From Atopsyche davidsoni (taxonomy: Eukaryota > Arthropoda > Insecta > Trichoptera > Hydrobiosidae): 64,000 bases of DNA. Positions 8,301-21,403 of this stretch are shown in pieces; position 1 is the first letter of the stretch; every line of letters begins with the position of its first letter. The position numbers and the translations under genes were made by a program. The stretch lies in the NCBI GenBank assembly GCA_022113835.1, contig JAILWY010000028.1:62001-126000 (forward strand), given 5' to 3'. The notes beneath the pieces were generated by a model that saw only the letters and a list, made by a program, of their open reading frames with translations, did no database searches and was not told the origin of the DNA.

Positions 8301-11300
8301 TCATTCTGCAATCCTGGTACTTTTGAGCCGTTTCCCATGGTTGGGTTGAGTATTTGAAAAAAAATTACCTCCTGCAGCGTTCTGCTGCCCTGGTACAAAA
8401 CCTAAGTTTTACTTGGACGGTCATTTTAAATTTCAAATTTCTCTTCATACAATCCTCCAGCCTAATGTGCTGGGCAGTGTTTACTAAAATACCTATTAAA
8501 CTTCAGTTTCTATTGAATAAATGCTATTTCCTGAAAAGAATTGTGTTTTCTATGAAAATAATCATCTCCCAGCTTAGTCCTGCCTTCCAGGTTCTATTCC
8601 CAAGTATGAATATATGAATAATAAATATGTTCATTTTCCGACCAAAAGACATGATTTTCTATAGGAATTTGCTGTTTTCAAAGAAAAAATATTAAACTCC
8701 TCAGTCATTCTGCAATCCTGGTACTTTTGAGCCGTTTCCCATGGTTGGGTTGAGTATTTGAAAAAAAATTACCTCCTGCAGCGTTCTGCTGCCCTGGTAC
8801 AAAACCTAAGTTTTACTTGGACGGTAATTTTAAATTTCAAATTTCTCTTCATACAATCCTCCAGCCTAATGTGCTGGGCAGTGTTTACTAAAATACCAAT
8901 TAAACTTCAGTTTCTATTGAATAAATGCTATTTCCTGATAAGAATTGTGATTTCTATGAAAATAATCATCTCCCGGCTGAGTCCTGCCTTCCAGGTTCTA
9001 TTCCCAAGTATGAATATATGAATAATAAATATGTTCATTTTCCGACCAAAAGACATGATTTTCTATAGGAATTTGCTGTTTTCAAAGAAAAAATATTTAT
9101 CTCCTCAGTCAGTCTGTAATCCTGGTACTTTTGAGCCGTTTTCCATGGTTGGGTTGAGTATCTGAAAAAAAATTACCTCCTGCAGCGTTCTGCTGCCCTG
9201 GTACAAAACCTAAGTTTTACTTGGACGGTAATTTTAAATTTCAAATTTCTCTTCATACATTCCTCCAGCCTAATGTGCTGGGCAGTGTTTACTAAAATAC
9301 CAATTAAACTTCAGTTTCTATTGAATAAATGCTATTTCCTGATAAGAATTGTGATTTCTATGAAAATAATCATCTCCCAGCTGAGTCCTGCCTTCCAGGT
9401 TCTATTCCCAAGTATGAATATATGAATAATAAATATGTTCATTTTACGACCAAAAGACATGATTTTCTATAGGAATTTGCTGATTTGAATAAAAAAATAT
9501 TTATCTCCTCAGTCAGTCTGCAATCCTGGTATTTTTGAGCCGTTTTCCATGGTTGGGTTGAGTATCTGAAAAAAAATTACCTCCTGCAGCGTTCTGCTGC
9601 CCTGGTACAAAACCTAAGTTTTACTTGGACGGTAATTTTAAATTTCAAATTTCTCTTCATACATTCCTCCAGCCTAATGTGCTGGGCAGTGTTTACTAAA
9701 ATACCAATTAAACTTCAGTTTCTATTGAATAAATGCTATTTCCTGATAAGAATTGTGATTTCTATGAAAATAATCATCTCCCGGCTGAGTCCTGCCTTCC
9801 AGGTTCTATTCCCAAGTATGAATATATGAATAATAAATATGTTCATTTTACGACCAAAAGACATGATTTTCTATAGGAATTTGCTGATTTGAATAAAAAA
9901 ATATTTATCTCCTCAGTCAGTCTGCAATCCTGGTATTTTTGAGCCGTTTTCCATGGTTGGGTTGAGTATCTGAAAAAAAATTACCTCCTGCAGCGTTCTG
10001 CTGCCCTGGTACAAAACCTAAGTTTTACTTGGACGGTAATTTTAAATTTCAAATTTCTCTTCATACATTCCTCCAGCCTAATGTGCTGGGCAGTGTTTAC
10101 TAAAATACCAATTAAACTTCAGTTTCTATTGAATAAATGCTATTTCCTGATAAGAATTGTGATTTCTATGAAAATAATCATCTCCCAGCTGAGTCCTGCC
10201 TTCCAGGTTCTATTCCCAAGTATGAATATATGAATAATAAATATGTTCAATTTCCGACCTAAAGACATGATTTTCTATAGGAATTTGCTGATTTGAATAA
10301 AAAAATATTTATCTCCTCAGTCAGTCTGTAATCCTGGTACTTTTGAGCCGTTTTCCATGGTTGGGTTGAGTATCTGAAAAAAAATTACCTCCTGCAGCGT
10401 TCTGCTGCCCTGGTACAAAACCTAAGTTTTACTTGGACGGTAATTTTAAATTTCAAATTTCTCTTCATACATTCCTCCAGCCTAATGTGCTGGGCAGTGT
10501 TTACTAAAATACCAATTAAACTTCAGTTTCTATTGAATAAATGCTATTTCCTGATAAGAATTGTGATTTCTATGAAAATAATCATCTCCCAGCTGAGTCC
10601 TGCCTTCCAGGTTCTATTCCCAAGTATGAATATATGAATAATAAATATGTTCATTTTACGACCAAAAGACATGATTTTCTATAGGAATTTGCTGATTTGA
10701 ATAAAAAAATATTTATCTCCTCAGTCAGTCTGCAATCCTGGTATTTTTGAGCCGTTTTCCATGGTTGGGTTGAGTATCTGAAAAAAAATTACCTCCTGCA
10801 GCGTTCTGCTGCCCTGGTACAAAACCTAAGTTTTACTTGGACGGTCATTTTAAATTTCAAATTTCTCTTCATACAATCATCCAGCCTAATGTGCTGGGCA
10901 GTGTTTACTAAAATACCTATTAAACTTCAGTTTCTATTGAATAAATGCTATTTCCTGATAAGAATTGTGATTTCTATGAAAATAATCATCTCCCAGCTGA
11001 GTCCTGCCTTCCAGGTTCTATTCCCAAGTATGAATATATGAATAATAAATATGTTCATTTTCCGACCAAAAGACATGATTTTCTATAGGAATTTGCTGTT
11101 TTCAAAGAAAAAATATTTATCTCCTCAGTCATTCTGCAATCCTGGTACTTTTGAGCCGTTTCCCATGGTTGGGTTGAGTATTTGAAAAAAAATTACCTCC
11201 TGCAGCGTTCTGCTGATCGGTACAAAACCTAAGTTTTACTTGGACGGTAATTTTAAATTTCAAATTTCTCTTCATACAATCCTCCAGCCTAATGTGCTGG

Positions 11301-14300
11301 GAGGTGTTTACTAAAATACCTATTAAACTTCAGTTTCTATTGAATAAATGCTATTTCCTGATAAGAATTGTGATTTCTATGAAAATAATCATCTCCCAGC
11401 TGAGTCCTGCCTTCCAGGTTCTATTCCCAAGTATGAATATATGAATAATAAATATGTTCATTTTACGACCAAAAGACATGATTTTCTATAGGAATTTGCT
11501 GATTTGAATAAAAAAATATTTATCTCCTCAGTCAGTCTGAAATCCTGGTACTTTTGAGCCGTTTTCCATGGTTGGGTTGAGTATTTGAAAAAAAATTACC
11601 TCCTGCAGCGTTCTGCTGCCCTGGTACAAAACCTAAGTTTTACTTGGACGGTAATTTTAAATTTCAAATTTCTCTTCATACAATCCTCCAGCCTAATGTG
11701 CTGGGCAGTGTTTACTAAAATACCTATTAAACTTCAGTTTCTATTGAATAAATGCTATTTCCTGATAAGAATTGTGATTTCTATGAAAATAATCATCTCC
11801 CGGCTGAGTCCTGCCTTCCAGGTTCTATTCCCAAGTATGAATATATGAATAATAAATATGTTCATTTTCCGACCAAAAGACATGATTTTCTATAGGAATT
11901 TGCTGTTTTCAAAGAAAAAATATTTATCTCCTCAGTCATTCTGCAATCCTGGTACTTTTGAGCCGTTTCCCATGGTTGGGTTGAGTATTTGAAAAAAAAT
12001 TACCTCCTGCAGCGTTCTGCTGCCCTGGTACAAAACCTAAGTTTTACTTGGACGGTAATTTTAAATTTCAAATTTCTCTTCATACAATCCTCCAGCCTAA
12101 TGTGCTGGGAGGTGTTTACTAAAATACCTATTAAACTTCAGTTTCTATTGAATAAATGCTATTTCCTGATAAGAATTGTGATTTCTATGAAAATAATCAT
12201 CTCCCAGCTGAGTCCTGCCTTCCAGGTTCTATTCCCAAGTATGAATATATGAATAATAAATATGTTCATTTTACGACCAAAAGACATGATTTTCTATAGG
12301 AATTTGGTGATTTGAATAAAAAAATATTTATCTCCTCAGTCAGTCTGCAATCCTGGTATTTTTGAGCCGTTTTCCATGGTTGGGTTGAGTATCTGAAAAA
12401 AAATTACCTCCTGCAGCGTTCTGCTGCCCTGGTACAAAACCTAAGTTTTACTTGGACGGTAATTTTAAATTTCAAATTTCTCTTCATACATTCCTCCAGC
12501 CTAATGTGCTGGGCAGTGTTTACTAAAATACCAATTAAACTTCAGTTTCTATTGAATAAATGCTATTTCCTGATAAGAATTGTGATTTCTATGAAAATAA
12601 TCATCTCCCAGCTGAGTCCTGCCTTCCAGGTTCTATTCCCAAGTATGAATATATGAATAATAAATATGTTCAATTTCCGACCTAAAGACATGATTTTCTA
12701 TAGGAATTTGCTGATTTGAATAAAAAAATATTTATCTCCTCAGTCAGTCTGTAATCCTGGTACTTTTGAGCCGTTTTCCATGGTTGGGTTGAGTATCTGA
12801 AAAAAAATTACCTCCTGCAGCGTTCTGCTGCCCTGGTACAAAACCTAAGTTTTACTTGGACGGTAATTTTAAATTTCAAATTTCTCTTCATACATTCCTC
12901 CAGCCTAATGTGCTGGGCAGTGTTTACTAAAATACCAATTAAACTTCAGTTTCTATTGAATAAATGCTATTTCCTGATAAGAATTGTGATTTCTATGAAA
13001 ATAATCATCTCCCAGCTGAGTCCTGCCTTCCAGGTTCTATTCCCAAGTATGAATATATGAATAATAAATATGTTCAATTTCCGACCTAAAGACATGATTT
13101 TCTATAGGAATTTGCTGATTTGAATAAAAAAATATTTATCTCCTCAGTCAGTCTGAAATCCTGGTACTTTTGAGCCGTTTTCCATGGTTGGGTTGAGTAT
13201 TTGAAAAAAAATTACCTCCTGCAGCGTTCTGCTGCCCTGGTACAAAACCTAAGTTTTACTTGGACGGTAATTTTAAATTTCAAATTTCTCTTCATACAAT
13301 CCTCCAGCCTAATGTGCTGGGCAGTGTTTACTAAAATACCTATTAAACTTCAGTTTCTATTGAATAAATGCTATTTCCTGATAAGAATTGTGATTTCTAT
13401 GAAAATAATCATCTCCCAGCTGAGTCCTGCCTTCCAGGTTCTATTCCCAAGTATGAATATATGAATAATAAATATGTTCATTTTACGACCAAAAGACATG
13501 ATTTTCTATAGGAATTTGCTGATTTGAATAAAAAAATATTTATCTCCTCAGTCAGTCTGCAATCCTGGTATTTTTGAGCCGTTTTCCATAGTTGGGTTGA
13601 GTATCTGAAAAAAAATTACCTCCTGCAGCGTTCTGCTGCCCTGGTACAAAACCTAAGTTTTACATGGACGGTCATTTTAAATTTCAAATTTCTCTTCATA
13701 CAATCCTCCAGCCTAATGTGCTGGGCAGTGTTTACTAAAATACCTATTAAACTTCAGTTTCTATTGAATAAATGCTATTTCCTGAAAAGAATTGTGTTTT
13801 CTATGAAAATAATCATCTCCCAGCTTAGTCCTGCCTTCCAGGTTCTATTCCCAAGTATGAATATATGAATAATAAATATGTTCACTTTCTGACCAAAAGA
13901 CATGATTTTCTGTAGGAATTTGCTGATTCGAATAAAAAAATATTTAACTCCTCAGTCAGTCTGAAATCCTGGTACTTTTGAGCCGTTTTCCATTGTTGGG
14001 TTGAGTATTTGAAAAAAAATTACATCCTGCAGCGTTCTGCTGCCCTGGTACAAAACCTAAGTTTTACTTGGACGGTAATTTTAAATTTCAAAAATCTCTT
14101 CATACATTCCTCCAGCCTAATGTGCTGGGCAGTGTTTACTAAAATACCAATTAAACTTCAGTTTCTATTGAATAAATGCTATTTCCTGATAAGAATTGTG
14201 ATTTCTATGAAAATAATCATCTCCCAGCTGAGTCCTGCCTTCCAGGTTCTATTCCCAAGTATGAATATATGAATAATAAATATGTTCATTTTACGACCAA

Positions 14301-17300
14301 AAGACATGATTTTCTATAGGAATTTGCTGATTTGAATAAAAAAATATTTATCTCCTCAGTCAGTCTGCAATCCTGGTATTTTTGAGCCGTTTTCCATGGT
14401 TGGGTGGGGTATCTGAAAAAAAATTACCTCCTGCAGCGTTCTGCTGCCCTGGTACAAAACCTAAGTTTTACTTGGACGGTAATTTTAAATTTCAAATTTC
14501 TCTTCATACATTCCTCCAGCCTAATGTGCTGGGCAGTGTTTACTAAAATACCAATTAAACTTCAGTTTCTATTGAATAAATGCTATTTCCTGATAAGAAT
14601 TGTGATTTCTATGAAAATAATCATCTCCCAGCTGAGTCCTGCCTTCCAGGTTCTATTCCCAAGTATGAATATATGAATAATAAATATGTTCAATTTCCGA
14701 CCTAAAGACATGATTTTCTATAGGAATTTGCTGATTTGAATAAAAAAATATTTATCTCCTCAGTCAGTCTGAAATCCTGGTACTTTTGAGCCGTTTTCCA
14801 TGGTTGGGTTGAGTATTTGAAAAAAAATTACCTCCTGCAGCGTTCTGCTGCCCTGGTACAAAACCTAAGTTTTACTTGGACGGTAATTTTAAATTTCAAA
14901 TTTCTCTTCATACAATCCTCCAGCCTAATGTGCTGGGCAGTGTTTACTAAAATACCTATTAAACTTCAGTTTCTATTGAATAAATGCTATTTCCTGATAA
15001 GAATTGTGATTTCTATGAAAATAATCATCTCCCAGCTGAGTCCTGCCTTCCAGGTTCTATTCCCAAGTATGAATATATGAATAATAAATATGTTCATTTT
15101 ACGACCAAAAGACATGATTTTCTATAGGAATTTGCTGATTTGAATAAAAAAATATTTATCTCCTCAGTCAGTCTGCAATCCTGGTATTTTTGAGCCGTTT
15201 TCCATGGTTGGGTTGAGTATCTGAAAAAAAATTACCTCCTGCAGCGTTCTGCTGCCCTGGTACAAAACCTAAGTTTTACTTGGACGGTAATTTTAAATTT
15301 CAAATTTCTCTTCATACATTCCTCCAGCCTAATGTGCTGGGCAGTGTTTACTAAAATACCTATTAAACATCAGTTTCTATTGAATAAATGCTATTTCCTG
15401 AAAAGAATTGTGTTTTCTATGAAAATAATCATCTCCCAGCTTAGTCCTGCCTTCCAGGTTCTATTCCCAAGTATGAATATATGAATAATAAATATGTTCA
15501 TTTTCCGACCAAAAGACATGATTTTCTATAGGAATTTGCTGTTTTCAAAGAAAAAATATTTATCTCCTTAGTCAGTCTGCAATCCTGGTATTTTTGAGCC
15601 GTTTTCCATGGTTGGGTTGAGTATCTGAAAAAAAATTATCTCCTGCAGCGTTCTGCTGCCCTGGTACGAAACCTAAGTTTTACTTGGACGGTAATTTTAA
15701 ATTTCAAATTTCTCTTCATACATTCCTCCAGCCTAATGTGCTGGGCAGTGTTTACTAAAATACCAATTAAACTTCAGTTTCTATTGAATAAATGCTATTT
15801 CCTGATAAGAATTGTGATTTCTATGAAAATAATCATCTCCCAGCTGAGTCCTGCCTTCCAGGTTCTATTCCCAAGTATGAATATATGAATAATAAATATG
15901 TTCAATTTCCGACCTAAAGACATGATTTTCTATAGGAATTTGCTGATTTGAATAAAAAAGTATTTATCTCCTCAGTCAGTCTGAAATCCTGGTACTTTTG
16001 AGCCGTTTTCCATGGTTGGGTTGAGTATTTGAAAAAAAATTACCTCCTGCAGCGTTCTGCTGCCCTGGTACAAAACCTAAGTTTTACTTGGACGGTAATT
16101 TTAAATTTCAAATTTCTCTTCATACAATCCTCCAGCCTAATGTGCTGGGCAGTGTTTACTAAAATACCTATTAAACTTCAGTTTCTATTGAATAAATGCT
16201 ATTTCCTGATAAGAATTGTGATTTCTATGAAAATAATCATCTCCCAGCTGAGTCCTGCCTTCCAGGTTCTATTCCCAAGTATGAATATATGAATAATAAA
16301 TATGTTCATTTTACGACCAAAAGACATGATTTTCTATAGGAATTTGCTGATTTGAATAAAAAAATATTTATCTCCTCAGTCAGTCTGCAATCCTGGTATT
16401 TTTGAGCCGTTTTCCATGGTTGGGTTGAGTATCTGAAAAAAAATTACCTCCTGCAGCGTTCTGCTGCCCTGGTACAAAACCTAAGTTTTACTTGGACGGT
16501 AATTTTAAATTTCAAATTTCTCTTCATACATTCCTCCAGCCTAATGTGCTGGGCAGTGTTTACTAAAATACCAATTAAACTTCAGTTTCTATTGAATAAA
16601 TGCTATTTCCTGATAAGAATTGTGATTTCTATGAAAATAATCATCTCCCAGCTGAGTCCTGCCTTCCAGGTTCTATTCCCAAGTATGAATATATGAATAA
16701 TAAATATGTTCAATTTCCGACCTAAAGACATGATTTTCTATAGGAATTTGCTGATTTGAATAAAAAAATATTTATCTCCTCAGTCAGTCTGAAATCCTGG
16801 TACTTTTGAGCCGTTTTCCATGGTTGGGTTGAGTATTTGAAAAAAAATTACCTCCTGCAGCGTTCTGCTGCCCTGGTACAAAACCTAAGTTTTACTTGGA
16901 CGGTAATTTTAAATTTCAAATTTCTCTTCATACAATCCTCCAGCCTAATGTGCTGGGCAGTGTTTACTAAAATACCTATTAAACTTCAGTTTCTATTGAA
17001 TAAATGCTATTTCCTGATAAGAATTGTGATTTCTATGAAAATAATCATCTCCCAGCTGAGTCCTGCCTTCCAGGTTCTATTCCCAAGTATGAATATATGA
17101 ATAATAAATATGTTCATTTTACGACCAAAAGACATGATTTTCTATAGGAATTTGCTGATTTGAATAAAAAAATATTTATCTCCTCAGTCAGTCTGCAATC
17201 CTGGTATTTTTGAGCCGTTTTCCATGGTTGGGTTGAGTATCTGAAAAAAATTACCTCCTGCAGCGTTCTGCTGCCCTGGTACAAAACCTAAGTTTTACTT

Positions 17301-19043
17301 GGACGGTCATTTTAAATTTCAAATTTCTCTTCATACAATCCTCCAGCCTAATGTGCTGGGCAGTGTTTACTAAAATACCTATTAAACTTCAGTTTCTATT
17401 GAATAAATGCTATTTCCTGAAAAGAATTGTGTTTTCTATGAAAATAATCATCTCCCAGCTTAGTCCTGCCTTCCAGGTTCTATTCCCAAGTATGAATATA
17501 TGAATAATAAATATGTTCACTTTCCGACCAAAAGACATGATTTTCTGTAGGAATTTGCTGATTCGAATAAAAAAATATTTAACTCCTCAGTCAGTCTGCA
17601 ATCCTGGTACTTTTGAGCCGTTTTCCATTGTTGGGTTGAGTATTTGAAAAAAAATTACATCCTGCAGCGTTCTGCTGCCCTGGTACAAAACCTAAGTTTT
17701 ACTTGGACGGTAATTTTAAATTTCAAATTTCTCTTCATACATTCCTCCAGCCTAATGTGCTGGGCAGTGTTTACTAAAATACCAATTAAACTTCAGTTTC
17801 TATTAAATAAATGCTATTTCCTGATAAGAATTGTGATTTCTATGAAAATAATCATCTCCCAGCTGAGTCCTGCCTTCCAGGTTCTATTCCCAAGTATGAA
17901 TATATGAATAATAAATATGTTCATTTTCCGACCAAAAGACATGATTTTCTATAGGAATTTGCTGTTTTCAAAGAAAAAATATTTATCTCCTCAGTCATTC
18001 TGCAATCCTGGTACTTTTGAGCCGTTTCCCATGGTTGGGTTGAGTATTTGAAAAAAAATTACCTCCTGCAGCGTTCTGCTGCCCTGGTACAAAACCTAAG
18101 TTTTACTTGGACGGTCATTTTAAATTTCAAATTTCTCTTCATTCATTCCTCCAGCCTAATGTGCTGGGCAGTGTTTACTAAAATACCAATTAAACTTCAG
18201 TTTCTATTGAATAAATGCTATTTCCTGATAAGAATTGTGATTTCTATGAAAATAATCATCTCCCAGCTGAGTCCTGCCTTCCAGGTTCTATTCCCAAGTA
18301 TGAATATATGAATAATAAATATGTTCATTTTACGACCAAAAGACATGATTTTCTATAGGAATTTGCTGATTTGAATAAAAAAATATTTATCTCCTCAGTC
18401 AGTCTGCAATCCTGGTACTTTTGAGCCGTTTTCCATTGTTGGGTTGAGTATTTGAAAAACAATTACCTCCTGCAGCGTTCTGCTGCCCTGGTACAAAACC
18501 TAAGTTTTACTTGGACGGTCATTTTAAATTTCAAATTTCTCTTCATACAATCCTCCAGCCTAATGTGCTGGGCAGTGTTTACTAAAATACCTATTAAACT
18601 TCAGTTTCTATTGAATAAATGCTATTTCCTGAAAAGAATTGTGTTTTCTATGAAAATAATCATCTCCCAGCTTAGTCCTGCCTTCCAGGTTCTATTCCCA
18701 AGTATGAATATATGAATAATAAATTTGTTCATTTTCCGACCAAAAGACATGATTTTCTATAGGAATTTGCTGTTTTCAAAGAAAAAATATTTATCTCCTC
18801 AGTCATTCTGCAATCCTGATACTTTTGAGCCGTTTCCCATGGTTGGGTTGAGTATTTGAAAAAAAATTACCTCCTGCAGCGTTCTGCTGCCCTGGTACAA
18901 AACCTAAGTTTTACTTGGACGGTAATTTTAAATTTCAAATTTCTCTTTATACAATCCTCCAGCCTTATGTGCTGGGCAGTGTTTACTAAAATACCTATTA
19001 AACTTCAGTTTCTATTGAATAAATGCTATTTCCTGATAAGAAT
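5380..19043 (+). repeat. 404-bp satellite array, block 2 (about 34 monomers)
   Basis: Uninterrupted head-to-tail monomers, with no gene seen. Recurrent variants can be told apart. One has ctgttttcaaag with tcattctgcaat and tttcccatgg; one has ttttacgacc, ctgatttgaat and ggtatttttg; one has aatttccgacctaaag with ctgaaatcc or ctgtaatcc; one has cactttccgacc, ctgtagg, cattgttgg and tacatcctg. Body variants pair acctatt/gaaaag/cagcttag or accaatt/gataag/cagctgag. A multi-monomer block near 7020-7820 recurs 1616 bases later. A short variant, gctgatcggtac, occurs near 11213. The block ends inside a monomer at AT 19042-19043, where a DNA transposon is inserted. Confidence 0.96.
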
Positions 19044-19054
19044 AGGCATGACGA
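19044..19054 (+). repeat. Left terminal inverted repeat, copy 1
   Basis: AGGCATGACGA, the exact reverse complement of the right end at 21573-21583. Similarity fades after the eleventh base. Confidence 0.92.
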
Positions 19055-19225
19055 CAGTATCAAAGAATCAAAGAAATAATTATTTTAAGGGAAAATACAT
19101 ATTAAAAGGATTCAAAAAACTGATTTAGTTTTATTTAAAAATCTAAGATTAATAAGATTTTCAACAAATTAAAAGGTTAAAATACTGCAATCGGCCATTT
19201 TGACTGAAACACCAATCACAGCGCA

Positions 19226-19233
19226 TGACGTCA
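19226..19233. promoter_or_regulatory. CRE-type palindrome TGACGTCA, left subterminal, copy 1
   Basis: A perfect TGACGTCA 182 bases from the left end, mirrored by another at 21404-21411. It lies upstream of the nuclease gene. It could be a CREB/ATF-type promoter site or a binding site for the element's own protein; the sequence cannot decide. Confidence 0.5.
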
Positions 19234-19260
19234 TACCACCGTAAGCAACTCTATGGTATT

Positions 19261-19460
19261 CAAACTTCACTGTGTTTTGTTGTGACCTCCGTATTGCTTG
19301 CGAATTTGGATTGATTTTTTAATAATCTCAAGTGTGCTAATCTTGCAAACAAACTTCGCTGTGTTTTGTTGTGACCGTATACGCATTTGGATTGCTTTTT
19401 TAAAAGTCTAAAGTGTGTTAATCTTGCAAACAAACTTCGCTGTTTTATTGTGACCGTATT
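19261..19460 (+). repeat. Upstream tandem repeat of the nuclease gene, 2.5 copies, copy 1
   Basis: The block caaacttcgctgtgttttgt followed by tgtgacc starts at 19261, 19350 and 19431. The spacers share a tttggattg motif, agtgtg(c/t)taatcttgcaaa and a run of T. The units are 89 and 81 bases long. They end just before the ATG at 19476, so they form the promoter or 5' leader. Confidence 0.85.
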
Positions 19461-19475
19461 ATTTACTCTCTAACA

Positions 19476-21001
19476 ATGGAATCAGGCTTTGTTAAAGCAA
19501 ACAGCTCAAATTTGCCCAGGATTGATACATCGATGGTGAGAGATTTCTTTATAACTGATAAAGAATTTTGCTCACCCGAGTTCCGAAACGTCAAAATTTC
19601 CTTGTAAGTACATTTTGTTTATATTTATCTTTAGCACTAGATACAATCAACTTAGTAAAAATTAAACTCGTTTGAACTCATAGGAGTTTATTTTAATTAA
19701 ATTACTCTCTACTCAACTAAATTATTAGTCTAGTCCGAACTAGCCTTTACGAAGCACTTCACTTATTTGGTAGACACCTAATATCTGATAATCACCAAGG
19801 CAGTGTGTATATATTTATTATAATTAATTTCATTTCTTTCAGGTCTTCAAGACCATCATATGGGGATGATGCAATCAGTTACGTAGAACTAAAACGGGAA
19901 GGAAACATCTGTGTAGTAAAATGCAAGATTTGCCCAGAGCATAAAGTCCATGCAAAATTATATGCTGTAACATTGATGGTTGATGAATATGAAGAAAGGG
20001 TAATATCAATCCAATGCCATGATTGTGTTGCTGCCCAGGGCGGATGTAAGCATGCCGCAGCGCTGCTTACGTGGGTCCATAGACGAAGCGAAGAACCTTC
20101 TTGCACTGAAGTTCTATGTTACTGGCAGAAATCGAAGTTATCAAGAGTTGGCACTACCTTGAAATTCAAATCTGCAAAAGATGTATCTAATGGTAGCCCT
20201 ATACTGCCTTCTAACTCTGCAGGTCTTGAAATTTTTTTAGAAGAAGTAAAAACAAGGAATTTAAACAACTGCGAGCTATTAGTGTATCATCATGATTGTA
20301 ATAGTGATAAACTACGTAGTGTCTCAATGCACCAACTTGTGCTTACATATAAAGAAGAGTGCTGTGACTTATTTTTAAGTAAAGTGAGTTTGACAGTAGG
20401 ACTTATCAAAAATATTGAAAATTTAACCAGGGACCAGTTCAACAATAACCTTTGGTATGAACTGAGGTACGGCAGGGTAACAGCTTCTAGAGCTTACGAA
20501 GTGAGTCGGTGCCAGACCGCTGATGGGACTCTGATTTCTACTATCATGGGGGGGAAGATACCAGACACACCAGCAATGAAACGAGGAAGATTTTTAGAAA
20601 ATAAAGTAAAACAAGTAATTAGCAAGAAACTAGGGAAAAAAATCACGAGTGCTGGACTTTTCATATCGCAAAAACATCCAATGTTAGCAGGTTCCCCTGA
20701 TGGAATATGTGGAGATAGTATTGTGGAGATAAAATGTCCCATGAGCGACAAAACATATCTCCAGTATATAAAAGATGGAAAACCCACCAAGAAATGCTTT
20801 GCCCAGATACAAATGCAAATGTATCTTAGTGGTCTTAAAAATTGTTACTTTTGCGTTGCAGACCCAAATTTTTCCACTAGTCAAGATGTTGAAATTTTAT
20901 TTATATCTTATAATGATCAATATATGTCAGGCTTTCTTGAAAGTGTAATAATGTTTTGGAAATCCCATGTTTACCCGTTATTATATAAAAGTATAAAATA
21001 G
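19476..21001 (+). CDS. SWIM zinc finger / YqaJ-type nuclease, two exons, copy 1
   Basis: Exon 1 is 19476-19603, exon 2 is 19843-21001, and the 239-base intron has a GTAAGT donor and a tttctttcAG acceptor. Together they code for 428 residues. Joining at this site reads SL/SSRPSYGDD in frame, whereas exon 2 alone would begin inside the intron. A SWIM-like finger is at Cys101, Cys104, Cys111 and His113 (CHDC then CKH). The C-terminal half is a YqaJ/lambda-exonuclease-type domain with its acidic residues present: Glu295 (RGRFLE), Asp329 (GSPDG), Glu338 and Lys340 (VEIKCP) and Gln364 (AQIQMQMYLSG). No stop or frameshift is seen. In ISL2EU elements this is the second protein; its role in transposition, perhaps end processing or repair, is not established to my knowledge. 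It converges on the THAP gene, whose stop lies 30 bases downstream. Confidence 0.88.
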
Positions 21002-21030
21002 AAATTAAAAAGGCAAAAATTTCATGTGTT

Positions 21031-21327
21031 TTATTTAATAAGAGAATCTTGTATATTAACCAAACCACAAGCTATAGTTATCACATCATCAATAACTTTA
21101 ACCAAACTTAAGTTAAGACAGTCATGTGATTTTAACATTTTGTGGTCTTCACAGAAATAAATTGATGAATTCGTGACTACGTTTTTCGTGTTTCGCCGTG
21201 CGAGCTTAAACCACTTATATCTTATAATTTTCTTATTTGGAACATATATAAACAGCTTGTTGGGTGTTACTATCGAAGTGTTCGTACACTGAGGTACTGC
21301 ACACCACTTATAGAATTTGGAATTCAT
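21031..21327 (-). CDS. THAP-only protein, transposase core deleted, copy 1
   Basis: 98 residues. Residues 5-62 form a THAP zinc-finger domain with Cys9, Cys14 (CAVPQC), Cys59 and His62 (FCEDH). It also has the inner VPN and KWFKLARR motifs expected between the two metal-binding pairs. THAP domains bind specific DNA, usually transposon ends. Directly after the histidine the normal THAP tail is missing. The remaining 36 residues (for example VKVIDDVITIACGLVN) resemble the extreme C-terminus of ISL2EU-type transposases as I remember them. I infer an in-frame deletion that removed the DDE catalytic core and left a finger-plus-tail protein. An AATAAA on this strand (21030-21035) overlaps the stop codon. 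The product could be a competitive repressor, as with P-element KP proteins, or simply a remnant. Confidence 0.75.
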   Translation of the reverse strand: MNSKFYKWCAVPQCTNTSIVTPNKLFIYVPNKKIIRYKWFKLARRNTKNVVTNSSIYFCEDHKMLKSHDCLNLSLVKVIDDVITIACGLVNIQDSLIK

Positions 21328-21403
21328 TTATACGAATTTCGTTTACTGTCTTCAATGCAAACACAATGACATGTCAGTTAACAATGATAGTCGACAGGTG
21401 GTG

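Noticed and set aside
19805..19842. Start of the nuclease at the TTG/GTG-type codon within exon 2's upstream frame
   Set aside because: This stretch is the intron's end, with a polypyrimidine tract and AG. The ATG exon at 19476 joins in frame and gives the family-like SYGDD context.
20494..20790. Reverse-strand frames within the nuclease gene
   Set aside because: They are opposite the catalytic motifs of the YqaJ domain and have no domain signature of their own.
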